A DNA stretch of 64,000 nt from Lentinula raphanica (GCA_027919835.1 JANVFP010000003.1:372001-436000), one strand, 5' to 3'; numbered from the stretch's first letter, positions 1-12,656 are shown. Numbers and translations are program-made. Notes: generated from the sequence alone by a model not told the origin.

Positions 1-1
1 C

Positions 2-535
2 TTTCTTCTCGAACGTTATTATGACAGGGCCCAGAAGTACTCACCTATCCACTGCAGACGCTTTCCATTCTCCTACAAGTATCATGAAGTACCCTTGGCT
101 GGAACATTAGTGGGCGAACACAAAGCGCCATTCTACTACCTAGGATGGCTTATCCCCTGGGAAGAGAAAGAACAACTTTTAGGGGAGGTAGCCCAAGGAT
201 ACGACCCAATCAATTACTATCATGTTCGAGTCTTGCCACACAGATGGGCCGAGGTTGGGGGAGAACCGTACGTCCAATGTTTTTTTCCACTCATGCTAGA
301 ACCTTGATAGAACTCAACTAGGTCTCAACCATGTCCTGATGTCAAACTTTACGAGCACTCATTGAAATTGGGATTATATGAAGCCCAGCTCCTCGTCTAT
401 ATAGTGATCAATCATCCACTTGAGATGTACACTCTGCAAAAATATGGAGAAACTTTCATCAAAAAAGCAATGGAGACCATTGGGCTGCCAGAGGACAAAC
501 GAAAGGACCTCAAATGGTACTATGTCAGGGACTAA
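2..535 (+). CDS. 3' end of an unknown protein (two exons seen)
   Basis: Partial gene whose 5' part lies outside the window. The frame is open from base 2. A GTACGT donor at 268 and a CTAG acceptor ending at 321 define a 53-nt intron (268-321); joining 2-267 to 322-535 keeps the frame open to a TAA at 533-535. About 160 residues are visible, rich in Tyr, Trp and charged residues (for example LGWLIPWEEKEQLL near the start and LKWYYVRD at the end). I do not recognise a domain. The style resembles lineage-specific Agaricomycete proteins. There is no signal peptide or membrane segment in the visible part, but the N-terminus is missing, so localisation cannot be judged. Confidence 0.6.
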
Positions 536-1328
536 AGTTCCTGAAATCTATTGGAAATTTATGTGCATAAGCTTTCGCTGTTCCTCCTATCCTGTAGCCG
601 GTCCAATGTGTTCTCGTAGCTGAATCGTAGCATCTTAGTTTTCTTCATTTGGGATTCGTGTTTTGCCTAATTTTGTGTGTGTACGAAGCAGCGATTCCGA
701 ACGACATATTGACGAAATAATCAATGGTCTTGACTCTTCATGAACTAGACCTGAGGCTTGAAGTTCGAGCTGGAAGCTGTGTCAACGCTTTGATTACAGC
801 AATGTAGCAAGCAAGTGGTAGATCATTGAGCATCACAATGGAGACAAGAGATAAATGATTCTCTGATTCGGCACAAAAGATGATGTTATGTATTCGCTTG
901 GGTTCACCAAAATCAAAACTGAGATCCCACTGTGATGTGCCCATTGAATACGTTCAGAGATTTTTGAGGCTTGTCGATCCTACTGAGCTTAGAATGTGTA
1001 TCCATACAAAGCATGGTATTCGTAGCCTATCCAGATCAGTGACAAAACTGTTCTTGACGAATACAGAGGGAAATTGGACATACATTGAAGGTAAACCCTC
1101 TCAATCACACTCAACCTTGGAAACAAGCCTATCAAAGGCTCGGGGAACGAAACGGCTCTTTTTGGGCTGTAATTTGCGTCATGGATGGTCAGAGCACAAA
1201 CCTTCGTCGTAAACTGTATTTGTTCTAAGTGAAAGATTTGTCCCTTTGTCAACATCGTCGACCAAGCTTGCGAACAGGGTGTAGACATGCACACACACAT
1301 TTTCAATGAAGAAGACAAAGTGGAATCA
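536..1328. other. Intergenic, no gene seen
   Basis: Short overlapping open frames occur on both strands, but none shows splice-consistent extension or a recognisable motif. It presumably holds the 3' UTR of the gene ending at 535 and the 3' UTR of PRO1, which ends at 1329 on the minus strand. Confidence 0.5.
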
Positions 1329-3042
1329 TCACTTGGCTTTTGTTGGTGGAGGAGGTACACGAATAGTAATATTCTCTACAACATACTCCGAGTCAGCGTA
1401 ACCCAACACTTGCGCTAGCTGTGAACTGAGCCAGATAGTAAGCATTATGCGTATCAACAAATCAAGAACGACACGAACCTGTTCAAGCCCCGCACTTTGG
1501 ATACCTGCGCATAATTGTACATCGCCAATCCTCTCCCGACTTCAATAACATCCTCATCGCTGAATTGCGAGGAGGGAAGCTCGACATCCGGCGAGTCCAG
1601 ATTACCGGACGAACTAGACCGGGATAGCGTGCCGAGTGCAATCGTAGACAAATGTCGAGGAGACCCGGGTCTACTAGGTTGCGCACTGGGAATATCGTCC
1701 GACGAGCTTTCATCCGATGCTCTGATGACTATCCGGACAGCCTGCCCAGAAGCAAACGCGCCCATGACGCCAATCACACCAGCTGCGAGTAACCGACCGC
1801 CGGATTCTCGTCTGGATAGCACACGATGGGCACCGGCGTCGATAACGACACTGCCTGCGGGAAATAAGGTGTGGCTTGTCCATGCCTTCAGGTCTCGCAT
1901 TGGTGATAAGGAAGGCATGAATACGGTATGAGGCGGTCGAGGTAAGGGAACTGAGGCCTCTTCAGATGATTCGACGGTTGGTGTGGATGCCTTGAGCGAG
2001 TCGTGATATTCGATGATGGTGAATATATTTTCAGGTCTCTTGCTCGATGTAATGACAGTTGTTACGCCGGCACCGGTGGCTATCTCGGCGGCAATGATCT
2101 TGGTTTCCATTCCTCCAGTTCCAAGACTAGACCCTAGCGTGGTCGTGCTCACTATGATAATATCGTAAGCACACAAGCAACAAGATGTTAAGATAGCTCC
2201 TGACCTTGTGCTCTTATAGCAGATATCGATGTAACGACCTCAATCTGTTTGGCGTTTGGATCTTTTCTCGGGTTAGCAGTGTACAGTCCATCCACATCAG
2301 TGAGGAGAAACAGATAGTCGGCGTGAATCATAGACGATGTGATTGCTGATAGAGTATCGTTATCCCCAAATTTGATTTCCTGATTGTGAATCCCTTGAAT
2401 GCATATATATCGAACAAAAGACTCAGATACGCACGCTAACAGAGATGGTATCATTTTCGTTGACAATGGGCACTACGCCCATCGATAGAAGTTCATTAAG
2501 CGTGTTCACTGCATTCAGGTATCGCGTTCGCTGAGATTCAGCTGTCAAATGGGTTGCATTTGAATGTCACTGAGAACATACATCAGATATATCTCCCCGA
2601 GTCAACAAAACTTGAGCTATAGGCTGTTCCAAATGCCCAAAAAGCTCGTCGTATAACGCGATAAGCCGACCTTGTCCAATTGCTGCTAGAGCCTGTGGCG
2701 AATGCTGAATCAGCCTCCGAGTTGATAGGAAGAGTGCTATCGCCACACTTGTTTGCCAGCTAAGCTTTTCGGTTTTCTTGCCACATTCATCCGTTTCAAA
2801 CCAACACCGATGGCGCCCGAGCTCACGAGTACGACTTTGTGTCCATGTTTTCGGAGATGCACCACTGTTTCTACGACGGATGACAGAGTCGATAACAGAG
2901 GTTGATGAGTTTCTTCATGGACAATCGATGAGGTGCCTGTAACGAATATGGATAGTCAAGCGTTCAGCTCCAGCATTCAGAAGAAGGTCGAAGTACCGAG
3001 CTTGATGACAATAGTACAAGGAGAATGTTTGGTGGGAGACAT
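1329..3042 (-). CDS. PRO1: Glutamate 5-kinase (proline biosynthesis)
   Basis: Phosphorylates L-glutamate to glutamyl-5-phosphate, the first and usually feedback-controlled step of proline synthesis in the cytosol. Seven exons: 3042-2997, 2936-2749, 2692-2582, 2530-2435, 2379-2205, 2151-1479 and 1425-1329, giving 461 residues, near the usual fungal length. The amino-acid-kinase fold shows in order: IVIKLGTSS (ATP-binding start), [49 protein letters not shown] and [15 protein letters not shown]. The C-terminus is the PUA domain ([24 protein letters not shown], then a serine-rich insert and [16 protein letters not shown]). The insert of about 50 residues ([11 protein letters not shown] to [13 protein letters not shown]) inside the PUA domain looks disordered. 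The start ATG at 3042 is 238 bp from the divergent dioxygenase start, so the two probably share a promoter region. Confidence 0.95.
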
Positions 3043-3279
3043 CAGCGAACGTTCAATGAAGAATAGAAAGTGATATTCGAGAGCATCTCGACCACGACAA
3101 AAACAGGCCGTGGTATCGAGTCATGAGAGTCTTTTGGCCAAACAACGCGTAAACAAACACGTCCTGCCCATGCCGAGTCGTTGCCGACGGCTTTCTCCGA
3201 GACCCACTAACGCCATTTCAGGCAAAGCCGACTGCATGTCAGAAAGTGAACACACGATTTTTGAACTCCAACTTCCACG
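3043..3279. promoter_or_regulatory. Bidirectional promoter region PRO1 / DODA homologue
   Basis: The 237 bp between the two divergent start codons must hold the core promoters of both genes. No classical TATA box stands out. Inferred from gene layout only. Confidence 0.4.
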
Positions 3280-4258
3280 ATGGACATCGACGCAAAACCT
3301 TTGAGCAACCTTAAGGAAGTACTCGATAGTGAAGTCAAGTAATTCTTTTGCATACCACTCATATCCTCACAATCCCACTGACTGGTACAACTGAACCACT
3401 GCTTTTTCGGCGCTTACAGAGAATGGCACTTCCGTAGGTCCCTCAGATAGGAACTTTCATGCCTGTTTTGAGCTAGAAGGCGTAATTGCAGATATATACT
3501 TTGCACAGAAGAATGCAGATCAACACTACGCAGCCCTCGAACTTCGTGATGCGGTTTTGCGTCTGAGACGAGACGGTGCATTTGTAGCCGTGCCACATTT
3601 TCGCGTCAATACCGAACCGATAGGCCCACATCTTATTGGTGAGCTCTTCGCTGCCTTCTCCGAGTCTCTGTTTGAACCTCGCCCTATCGTACGAGTACAG
3701 GCTCATATGAAATATGGGTCCCAGCGGAAACATTCTCCTCTGTGTTTTCATACCTCTGCCTGAATCGTGGCAATCTAAGGTAACAACGACAAGTTTTGTT
3801 GCATTCTTTGGCTAACTGCCTATCTCATGAACGTCAGCATCCTAGTCCATCCTCTGACTAGAGACCAAGTGAGTAAGACCGTTCCATGTGTTTGCCTACT
3901 GACTAAACTATGCTTGCAGCGGGCGTATGTAACATCATTTCCACTGTTTAACTACTCTAAGGTTTAGTGTTTGCCCTATAGTGACCATGAATCGCGCGCT
4001 GCCTGGCTCGGTACCCCCATTCCCTTGGATCTGTCCAACCTTCCTGTGAGATCAGAGAATATACCATTGCAATACACTGGTCTTCGTATGTGGTCTCATA
4101 ATAAAAGCTCTCTACCTGTTTTGCTTACATCAACCTAAGGAGTTGGCTACTCTGCAGAAACCACCTCGATGAACTTAGAGGATAGACGGAGGTTAGGCGC
4201 TAACGTGGAGAATATCTTGAAGAATGAGAAAGGAGCTGCAAGAGCGCCACTGGATTGA
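3280..4258 (+). CDS. DOPA 4,5-dioxygenase family protein
   Basis: Homologue of the non-haem iron extradiol enzymes that open the DOPA ring at the 4,5 bond to form seco-DOPA, known from betalain synthesis in Amanita (DODA family, PF08883); many Agaricomycetes carry members whose substrate is unknown. Seven exons: 3280-3328, 3420-3638, 3701-3779, 3838-3868, 3920-3924, 3982-4085 and 4140-4258, giving 201 residues. Family hallmarks seen: FHACFELEGV, HYAALELRDAV, a His-rich stretch PHFRVNTEPIGPHLIGSYEIWVP, ILVHPLTRD, then DHESRAAWLGTPIPLDLS. The first intron (GTGAAG donor) is the least certain boundary. Exon 5 is only 5 nt (CGGGC) but is needed: skipping it puts a TGA directly at the junction. No signal peptide, so probably cytosolic. 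Function as a true DOPA dioxygenase is inference from family. Confidence 0.88.
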
Positions 4259-4798
4259 AACTCTGTTCTCTTTCTTTGTTCGTCCATCTAGCTTTGAATT
4301 TGCTACAATCTAAGTCTTGTAGTGGTCAAAATCTATTGCAAAATATCTCGAATGTGTACTGTTCAATACATAGGCAGAATGCCAATTCTCGTCAGAGCAA
4401 TCAGGAGGCAAACATGACATGATTCTGGTAAGCGGATTGTGATATTGGTTCTATGCATGCAAGAGTACAAGAGCGATACAAAATTGATTGGACATCATAG
4501 GTATGACACGAGATAAATAAAAAAACATCAGAAGAGAGGTAACACAACAACACGATTATAGGGTTTAAGAATAGATAGATAGGATGTACCCAAAGGGGTA
4601 TAGTTAGACAGTAAGGCAACCACCAGGCAAGAAGATCGAGCGATAAGGACGGCCCCAGCAGTTTGAGGTAGGGCGATCCGCCACGCACCCAATGCAGTGA
4701 CATGGAAGAGCCTCGAGGTCGCTTAGAGAGCAAACCATAAAAGAGGTGGACTAGGATGGAACCCCAGAATAGTAGCCCAAACCCTCTAGGCAGTATTG
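4259..4798. other. Convergent intergenic region
   Basis: Lies between the 3' ends of the dioxygenase homologue and the kinase. A 133-codon minus-strand frame (4401-4802) overlaps the kinase stop and has no recognisable motif; I take this stretch as two 3' UTRs. Confidence 0.45.
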
Positions 4799-7700
4799 TC
4801 ATCTTGGCACTTCAGATCTTGCGATATGATTGATACTATCCTTATCCACTAACCAACCCTCCCCATCTTCCTCATCATCATCATCTAGCTCGTCTTCCTC
4901 ATCTGCAGTCGGGCTACCCGCATCGTCGTCGTCGTCGTCGTTGGCCAAATCTATTTGATTCTCCCTACGGTCGTTATCAAACTCCTCTTCATCGTCTTCA
5001 TTGGTAGAATCGCCCATGTTATCCGAAACTGAAGGCGGTCCATACTGGGAAGGAAGGGTCGAGAAACTCGTGTAGGGAAGACCCGAGTGTCGTGGTGATA
5101 CGACATCACGCATGCCCAGTGATGTGTTGGGCAAATAGGATGAGTACAAATCCGAGCTCGATGGCAGCCCATCGATATTGCTCCCATTGAGACTACCGCC
5201 ATCCATGGAGAAATTCTGCACCCATTCATCATCCCAGAGATCCTTAACTCTCGCTCGTCGACTAGGGTCTCTGACTAACAGTCTCCCCACCGCTTGCTTC
5301 GCACCAATACTATGAACAAGGTCATGACCACGAAGCTCAGACCCAGCCACAATACTTGGTCTACTCTCGTTCTCTGCTTCTGGCCAATACCATTCACCTC
5401 TAGCAATCTTCATCAACCATTGTCTCCTTTGCATCGGACTAAAGCTCCTTTCGCCTCCTGCCTCTCCAGATATTCTACCGCCACCCAACGTCTCTCCAGG
5501 TCCTTCTCCAAACGGTAGTCTCCGTGCAACTAATGCGTACAGCACAACACCACACGCCCATGCATCGGTCTCCCGGGCGTCATAACCACCCGCACTTTCG
5601 CTCTCAGAATCGTTCTCGAGAGCATATCCAGCAGCGCCGTCGTCTATGAACCAAGGCGACTTGGCACTACTCGCCACGCCAGCTCGTCCACCGCTGACGA
5701 CCAGTTCTGGAGCAGCATAAGCTTCACTGCCACAACGGGTAGTGAGCAAGGGTTTGGCGGGATCAATGAATCTCGATAAGCCAAAGTCTGTCAGCTTTAT
5801 GAGCGGTTGTGAGGACGTGGGAAGTGAAGGCCTCGGAATTGCTCCAGAGGGTGGATGTATAGCGTGGTCGTCACCATCGGAGACTGGCGATGCGGGTACT
5901 GATTTAGCGGAGGCAGGGAAAGCATAGCTTGTAGGCGAGGCGCTGGTCGTGTTATCCATCAGTATTGTTCCACCCAAGCCTGCGCTAGAATTAGGCAGCT
6001 CCGATGAAAAAGGATTCAACGAAACGGTGAGGAGTATGTCTGATCAGAACAGGTTAGTGCATAACATGTGATGTCCAAAGCTGATACTTGCTCTCTAATT
6101 TGATATCTCTATGGACTAGCCCAACACCATGTAGCCATCCCACGGCCTTGCAAAGTTCCGCAAATATCCTTCGAAGTGTCCGTTCACCTATGTTCCAAAT
6201 TCTCTTAGCAGAGTTCGTGGTATTGTATCGGGCTAACTTACTCAGGTGGTTCCAAGAAACCTCATCATTGACCAACCCCAAAAGATCCCCTCCAGGAAGA
6301 TAAGGAAGGACCAAAACATGATGTGTACGAGTCGTGAGGTGGGAAAGTAATGGTGTTATATTGGGATGAGAGATGTGCTAAATATAATCGAGGGGTGAGC
6401 ATACCATACAAACGATGTCAAGGCAAACCAAAGATAACCTCACCTTCATCACTTCAACCTCTCTGACAAAGCTAACCCTAGTTCGATCTCTTTCCCTCGC
6501 CCTTTCTTCCTCTTCCAGTTTTTCGTAGCGGCTCAATACCTGACCAGGAACCCTCGCTCGATCTTCAATCACTCCTCTAGAGGTAAGCTTGACGGCTACC
6601 AGCCTCGATCTCAACTTTGACCGGTCACGTCTCACTGACGACCTCGTTGAACTTCTCCGCGAAGCCGAATTACGCTGGACGCCATTCTGAATACTCCGCG
6701 TGCTCAGATCCGAACGAGTCGAACTAGTCCTACGGACTCCTACATCCTCGGTCCCTCCTTCATGGCTTTCATCAGAAGAAGCAGACGATTTCCATGAGAT
6801 ACTAGAAGCTCGAGACACAGACGCGTTCGGATTCATATGCGGAGAAACCTCTAAGCCGATGATGGATAATCTATCACTGTATAGACTTGGTGACATTGGC
6901 GGAGACAGCATAGGAGGCGATTTGGTTCTGAAGGGTTCTTCGCTGAACTCGAGGTACACGCTACGGGCAGAGGATCCGGAAGATGCAGAAGAGACACGAT
7001 CTCGTTCATATGGGAAGCCTAAGCCTAATGCACGAGATGATACTAGAGGTGGAGATGTCGATGAGCTGAGGGATCCAGGTATAAGCGAAGGAGGCAGATT
7101 GGGTGGGAAGTCATCGTTCGTGGCGTTTGCGGATGGGATAGTCTTCGTCGACGACGGTGCAGGTGAGGGCATGAGTGTCCCATTCCTGCCCATGGCAACA
7201 GGTGCAGACACAGAGTCGCCTGTTTTTCCCGTGGAGGACGAAGCAGAGGCTCCTCCTGGCCGTGTCCCACTGACACCACCTCGCAAGCGTCTCATGAGAC
7301 TGGAAGTCGTGCTCAACGACGATTTGACCTTCACATTCTTCCGCTCGTTGTCTTTCGGGGACAGTTCAGATGGCTGAGTGACTCTGCTGATACCGTTCAG
7401 ATCTGAATTTGCCTTCAAGTCCAATGTACTTTTCCTCTTCAGATCCTTCAAACTCTTCTTTGACCTCAGCACGAGTGAGGTCGGAGACAAATCTTCAGCC
7501 AGCCACACAGAAGAAAACGTTCCTTGACCCAGGGCACGGCTGAGCCGTAACGTTACGGGAACGGAAGCATTGTTATTGGAGGAATTCGATGACGCTGCGG
7601 AGAGCGATAAAGGAGTCTTTGATTCACTTCGAGAAGGTAGGAATGACCTGATAATCATACCCGGCGCGAGCTCCTCGTCGCCGGCTGGGTGAAAGATCCT

Positions 7701-8619
7701 TTCGCCATGATCCGGATCAGGTAAAGAATGCGTCATACTGGTGTCAAGTTCTTGGGAGATATGTGATACAGCGGAATGAAGAGAATGGGATGACGTGGGT
7801 CGGGAAGGAAAGGAAGATAACGCTGGAGCTGTGGCGAATCCCAAGGAATGAAGATGGGAAAACGAGGGCGACGTAGAGAGAACCTCTGCATCAGGTTCTG
7901 AGCCTAGAGAAGTAATGGTTGAAGATGAAGGAAGTGTTTCAATGCCATCGTATGAAGATCCAGATTGACCTCGACCATGATTGAATACGAGCGATGGCGG
8001 CTTGGAAGGTGGTTTTGGGGTAGGTTCACTAGGAGGTTCAGACCACGTAGTAGAGGAATGACTAGGTGTTTCTGGATGTATGAGATTTGTTCGATTGAAG
8101 TCGAAGTCATCTCGAGGTTCTGTAGGGGTGGGAGTAGATGCAAATACGCCTGCTAATGTTACAGGACTCAAGTGCTGGGTATCATCTCCGTCGAGTTCTA
8201 GATTGAGAAAGTTTCGCCTGGTCGCAGGGGATGACTTGGATGAATGTGCAAGAGAAGGACTAGTCGCGAAGAAGTCGGCGGTGAGAGATCTGGAAGGTGT
8301 CGCTCTAGAATGACTCGTCAGTCATCGTTACAAGGTGATGCATGCTATATCTGAACCTTTCAGCGTACCGATTAACAGTAAAACTTGGCCCGTTCTTTTC
8401 ATCTACAGCAATTTTCTTGAATGACAGCGAAGGACTGGGTGGAGAAACGGAGAATGGCGAGGAAAAGAAGGCATGGGTCTTGCTCTCTGGGCTGACCGGC
8501 ACTGGGGGAGGAGATGTATTAGAAGATGGTACAGAGGAAAGGCTGTCGAGGTCAGAGAAAAGGCGTGTCGAAGAAGGTGTGGGTGATCCTCCTACACGGG
8601 ATGGTTTGCGTAGCAGCAT
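4799..8619 (-). CDS. Large Ser/Thr protein kinase with interrupted catalytic domain
   Basis: Five exons: 8619-8369, 8304-6444, 6377-6242, 6187-6092 and 6039-4799, giving 1194 residues. The N-terminal 340 or so are Ser/Pro-rich and disordered. Kinase motifs in order: glycine loop ALGQGTFSSVWLAED near residue 342, the lysine strand LVAVKLTSRG near 655, HPNITPLL, LVLPYLPGGDLL, catalytic loop HRDIKLENIL, KLTDFGLSRF, activation segment RCGSEAYAAPELV, and ETDAWACGVVLYALVARRLPFG. Domain IX and the downstream RDPSRRARVKDLWDDEWV complete a CAMK-like fold. The lobes carry two long low-complexity inserts: about 300 residues between the glycine loop and the lysine, and about 80 between the catalytic loop and DFG. 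The C-terminal 90 residues are Asp/Glu-rich. The intron at 6091-6040 has a GC donor (GCAAGT). All catalytic residues are present, so activity is expected; substrate and pathway cannot be read from sequence. Confidence 0.88.
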
Positions 8620-9683
8620 TATAATCCCTGATAAACACGGCTATATCCTTTCCTCAGACTTGCAACGCTAGAGCCGTGTGTTGAAGCCAGATCCTTTAAA
8701 GATTAGAATGCAGAGCTCTGCGAGAGATATTCAAGCCAGTTTGTTACAAGTTGTTGAAAGAAGAGTTGGATGGAATGGTCAGCGGGAAACGATAAGGAGA
8801 AAGTCGCGGACCAACTTCGACGAAAACTCGCGCACGTTGCAATTTGCCACGTGACATTCGGCATCGGCACTTTTGGCTCCTATCAGACTCACTTCGGACT
8901 CCGAAGAATGAAATCTTCCTAAGGTCGCTATCATGTTCAACACCAATTTGCATCGCATAAAACGCAAGACCAGCCTGAGGCATCCAAGAAGCACTCAAGG
9001 TGTTCATTCCAATTGAGTTTGATTGACTCTAAAGGCCACATAACAGCCCCAGTATCAGTTGAGTATTTGCAAGCTCCGGGGTGAGTGGAAAATAGAACTC
9101 ACGATTGATACAACGTTCTGGTGTACAACAGAGCTTTGGGGCAGGCTGTACTTACTGGTACAAATTCCAGAACGATCCCTTTAGACCATCGCTCACCTAA
9201 GTAATCCTTTTGTTCTTTTCGAAGTCACAGCAAACCAATCAAACACAGGCTGGCGAACTGCTGTACTGCTCTCATCTCTCGAACAGCTTCATCTAGCGTT
9301 TTCAAACGCTTCTCACCTCAAGGCTATCGCGTTTTATGATCCACCGGCATGTCTGAACCCTGTGCCACAGCATGGGTATGTTGATCACTCAACGTTGATT
9401 ATGTTGAGCTGAAAATAATAGCTGTGGAATCTATGTTTGACACCAACAGCCTTGTTCCAGTTCCGCAGTACTTCTTCCTCAGCGTCGTGTTCGCTGGGAC
9501 ATTGTAAGGAAAGGAAACAAGAATCAACACGTTTACTTACTGCCTTGCGCTCTCTTTCAGGAAGCATCATGACAGCCAGAATCTTTGTTCTCGTGATAAC
9601 TCGGAGGCGCCTAGTAGCGCCAAGTTCGATCAATCTATATAACTTTCGATTCACTCTCCACCTCAAACCAACAACGCCTCACG
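8620..9683. other. Intergenic; possible gene remnant near 9210-9420
   Basis: No complete gene supported. On the plus strand a protein-like open stretch (about 9218-9412, containing WRTAVLLSSLEQLHLAF and KAIAFYDPPACLNP) has no start codon or splice-consistent partner exon; it may be a remnant or an exon of a gene I cannot reconstruct. The part next to 9684 presumably holds the promoter of the following gene. Confidence 0.35.
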
Positions 9684-10629
9684 ATGAATACCAATCCCCA
9701 TCAAAGGAAGGCTTCTAACTCGAACATCCCTTCTCCTTCTCGCACTCCACGTCCTGATCCAAAATCCGACAGCTCACAACTACCACCTCGTCCTCACACC
9801 ACCGCTGGCCGTAGCAGTAGCCCTGACGATAGTACAGTGTCAATAGTTGGGACGTTCTTCGCAGGTGCCTCCCAGTTTCAAATCGCGGGCGGTGAATTCA
9901 ACCATGCCAATGGGAACATGTACAAAACTATCAAAAATGACCACTCGACTCGGAGCAACTTTGATAACGTCTACGGCGATAACCTCAGCGGTTCCGGTAA
10001 TCGCGAAAATAACTTCAATGGGGATTATAGTATGTCTGTCTTCGTATCGAAATGTTTCTCGATCTCATGAGGTTCTATGCTAGCAGACAACCGGGAGTTT
10101 ATTTCTCAGCAGTACGATAGTCAGATCACTGATGCACAATGTACGTCCCCTTTGTACTACTTGGATATCAGCCTCTCAATTCTGATTCGACGATCAAGTC
10201 GTAGGAGGTTTTGATTCCCGCCGATACTACGAACAGAGATCCGACTATGGCATGGTTCACGAACCCATTCCCCAACGAGCTCGTACATCCCGGCGACAAG
10301 TCGGGGCTAACGGTCGTTCACCCACAGCCCCATCAATGCTCGAATCCAGAGAGCATGTGCGTGAACGTAAACCCAATAGTCTGAACCCCTTCGACCAGGT
10401 TTACAGCACCTACTATCCCGAGCCGCACTCGACGGATCAGGTTCCTGCTTATCCAGAACCCAATTCGCTTGATAAAGCCAATCATCTAGCACGGTCCGAG
10501 ATGCAAGATGATGATGCTGCGATGAATATCGCCATTGATCCAGACCGTGGTGAAGGAGGGTCGGAGAGGAGGCTACCAAATGGTATTCGCGCCGAGGCTC
10601 TCCCTTCCAACGTTGCTCCGACTGCCTAG
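9684..10629 (+). CDS. Unknown Agaricomycete-type protein
   Basis: Three exons, 9684-10029, 10087-10140 and 10208-10629, join into about 273 residues. The last acceptor is a GAG; using the AG three bases earlier would give an immediate stop. The N-terminus is a Ser/Pro/Arg-rich linker. It is followed by a Gly/Asn/Phe-rich segment (FFAGASQFQIAGGEFNHANGN, then NFDNVYGDNLSGSGNREN) of a kind I recall from many mushroom proteins of unknown role. The C-terminal half is polar and proline-rich (NPFDQVYSTYYPEPHS, VPAYPEPNSLDK), with no membrane segment or enzyme motif. Probably soluble and largely disordered. No function can be assigned. Confidence 0.55.
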
Positions 10630-12656
10630 TAACATTCCTATGACTGGATCCCTTCCAAGTTATTCCATCCGCTACCCCTTTGACGACGGGACATGTATGC
10701 TCCCTCATGCTACCACTGCGTTTTTGGCGTATCTCTGATCGATTTACGACCAAGCTCATCATCCAGCACACTACTGCCAGCGATTCAGATATCAGAGGAA
10801 GGGAGTTGCTAACAGGTGATAACCATACAAACTCTCCCTTCCATCATTGCCTCGATATCCTAGTATTAAGTGACCGTATTCCTCCATGCATCCCAAGTTC
10901 TTCCAATCACTACTCCTTCTGCCAATACACGAATGGTATCCTATGCTACTACATCTTTGACAATATCTCAATTAATGATCTGCGGCCCATCACGTATTCT
11001 ATGTATGTACTAACATCCTGTCTCTGGAATCAAGTATGCAGTTCGTCCCAACTCCTATGTAACGCGTTGAGCGCCTTTATAAATTCTGTATCTATTTTCA
11101 ATCTCCGCACCAGCGAATGAGGCTGAGTCTTGCTGAGTTTGAACCTGGTTTGTTTCTGTCTTCAACTTCCACCATTGTGTACTGTATTCTTTTCTGAAGC
11201 CACCTTACACAACCTCGAACAGCTTGCAACGCTAATCACTGTGGGCCCTGACTACATCATGATTCGCCAATTCTCTCGCGCCTTCCAACATTTCTCTTGT
11301 TACCCGTCCGGGGTCGTCAAGCATTCATGGTTCTCCCCATTCAAGCTCAGCCTATACAGATAGCGTTTCAGACTGACTGGAACGGCAAATAGCCAAACTA
11401 CACCTAGGCCTCAGAAACGGTCCTGTTTGACACCCTCATTGTCAAAATCAATTCGTATGCATCTCCTTTCGCATCATGAGGATTGTTCGAATGGTTCATA
11501 TGGCCCCGTCACCGTCCGCATGAAGATTTACTCTTTCATTCAATCTCGGGCAATAGCGCATAATGGACTTCGGTACTGGAGCTCGGAGAATGATCTCTCA
11601 AGCCGTGGCGGCTTCGGGCAAAGCAAACCATGGTCGACGAAAACGAGCGTGTGGTCTGTGCTTCGACGTTCCTCCGATTCACTTTCTCTCATTTGGTTTG
11701 TTCTGAGAGGACTTATTCTCCTTTGTTCGCTAACTCGGAGAACTGAGAACCCCAGCCATTGATGATCCGACTGAGAAGGATAGAGGGAGCTCGAGCGTCG
11801 TGTCTGGCAATTTGACCGGACCTCCACCATAGCACTGCCTTCCGCTCTAAACACAAGCCTTCGCTCGTGTGCTGGATTGAACTGGTGCTCGTTTTTCAAT
11901 GGTGTGAACGCGCCTTAATGCGTCTAGACAGGGCTTGCAGATGGCCTACTGAATAGTCGCGGATACGACTTGCCGCGGATTGCTATTTCGGTGATTTCAA
12001 AATGAATTTGGTTTTCCTCCTCTCCTCATTGGAGATGGAGTACTCAATAGGTGGGATTCGACGAGGCTGGTCAAGAACCTTACCAGATGTTCCTCGGATA
12101 ATTCTCAGGCGTACGTGTGTGATTGGGTTCTCAAAGTAAGTAAAGGTAAACTGTGATCTTCACTCCTATGAGAACATTTATCACAGTCCTTTAAACGCCA
12201 ATGTTCCTGTGTCGTAGAAACGCCGATAGAGCTCGAGCAGATAAATGGTCTGCATGTACGGCAAGAAGCGAGATTCTGGTGCTGGAATACGGGTTCCTTA
12301 ACTACCGACAAGGTTGATTGATGCAGTTTCACAGCCAACAAAAATCATTCCCTACTCGCATCTGAGGATTCAAATACACAGGTTCCTGGCTCGAAAAAGT
12401 TGAATGGTCCATCCGAGTGTCAGAGTGGGACACTAAGGAGCACTCCACGTATAGGAAGTTACATGTGCTCTACAAGTGAATTCACGGCTCGGAATCTCTT
12501 GGTAATAATAGCTTCGTCTTATCTTCCATTCATATGCTTATGGGACGTCACTACCCAAATAAGCCAGGTATTTAAGTCGAGTGCCGGCTTTGACTACAGC
12601 CCGTTCCCCTTGTGAACGTCCCCCCATCTTGAACAGGCTTCTCCGTTGTTTTTACG
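10630..12656. other. Two kilobases without a supported gene
   Basis: Open frames on both strands (for example 10680-11120 plus, 11427-11762 plus, 11540-11899 minus) are short, overlap each other and lack motifs or convincing splice partners. The stretch contains no obvious repeat and no RNA gene that I can see. It includes the upstream region of the transporter starting at 12657. Confidence 0.4.

Noticed and set aside
6700..7377. 225-codon plus-strand open frame
   Set aside because: It is the antisense shadow of the Ser-rich insert in the kinase gene; low-complexity coding sequence commonly leaves the other strand open.
10680..11120. 146-codon plus-strand open frame
   Set aside because: No recognisable domain; it overlaps the end of the previous gene's region and has no splice context.
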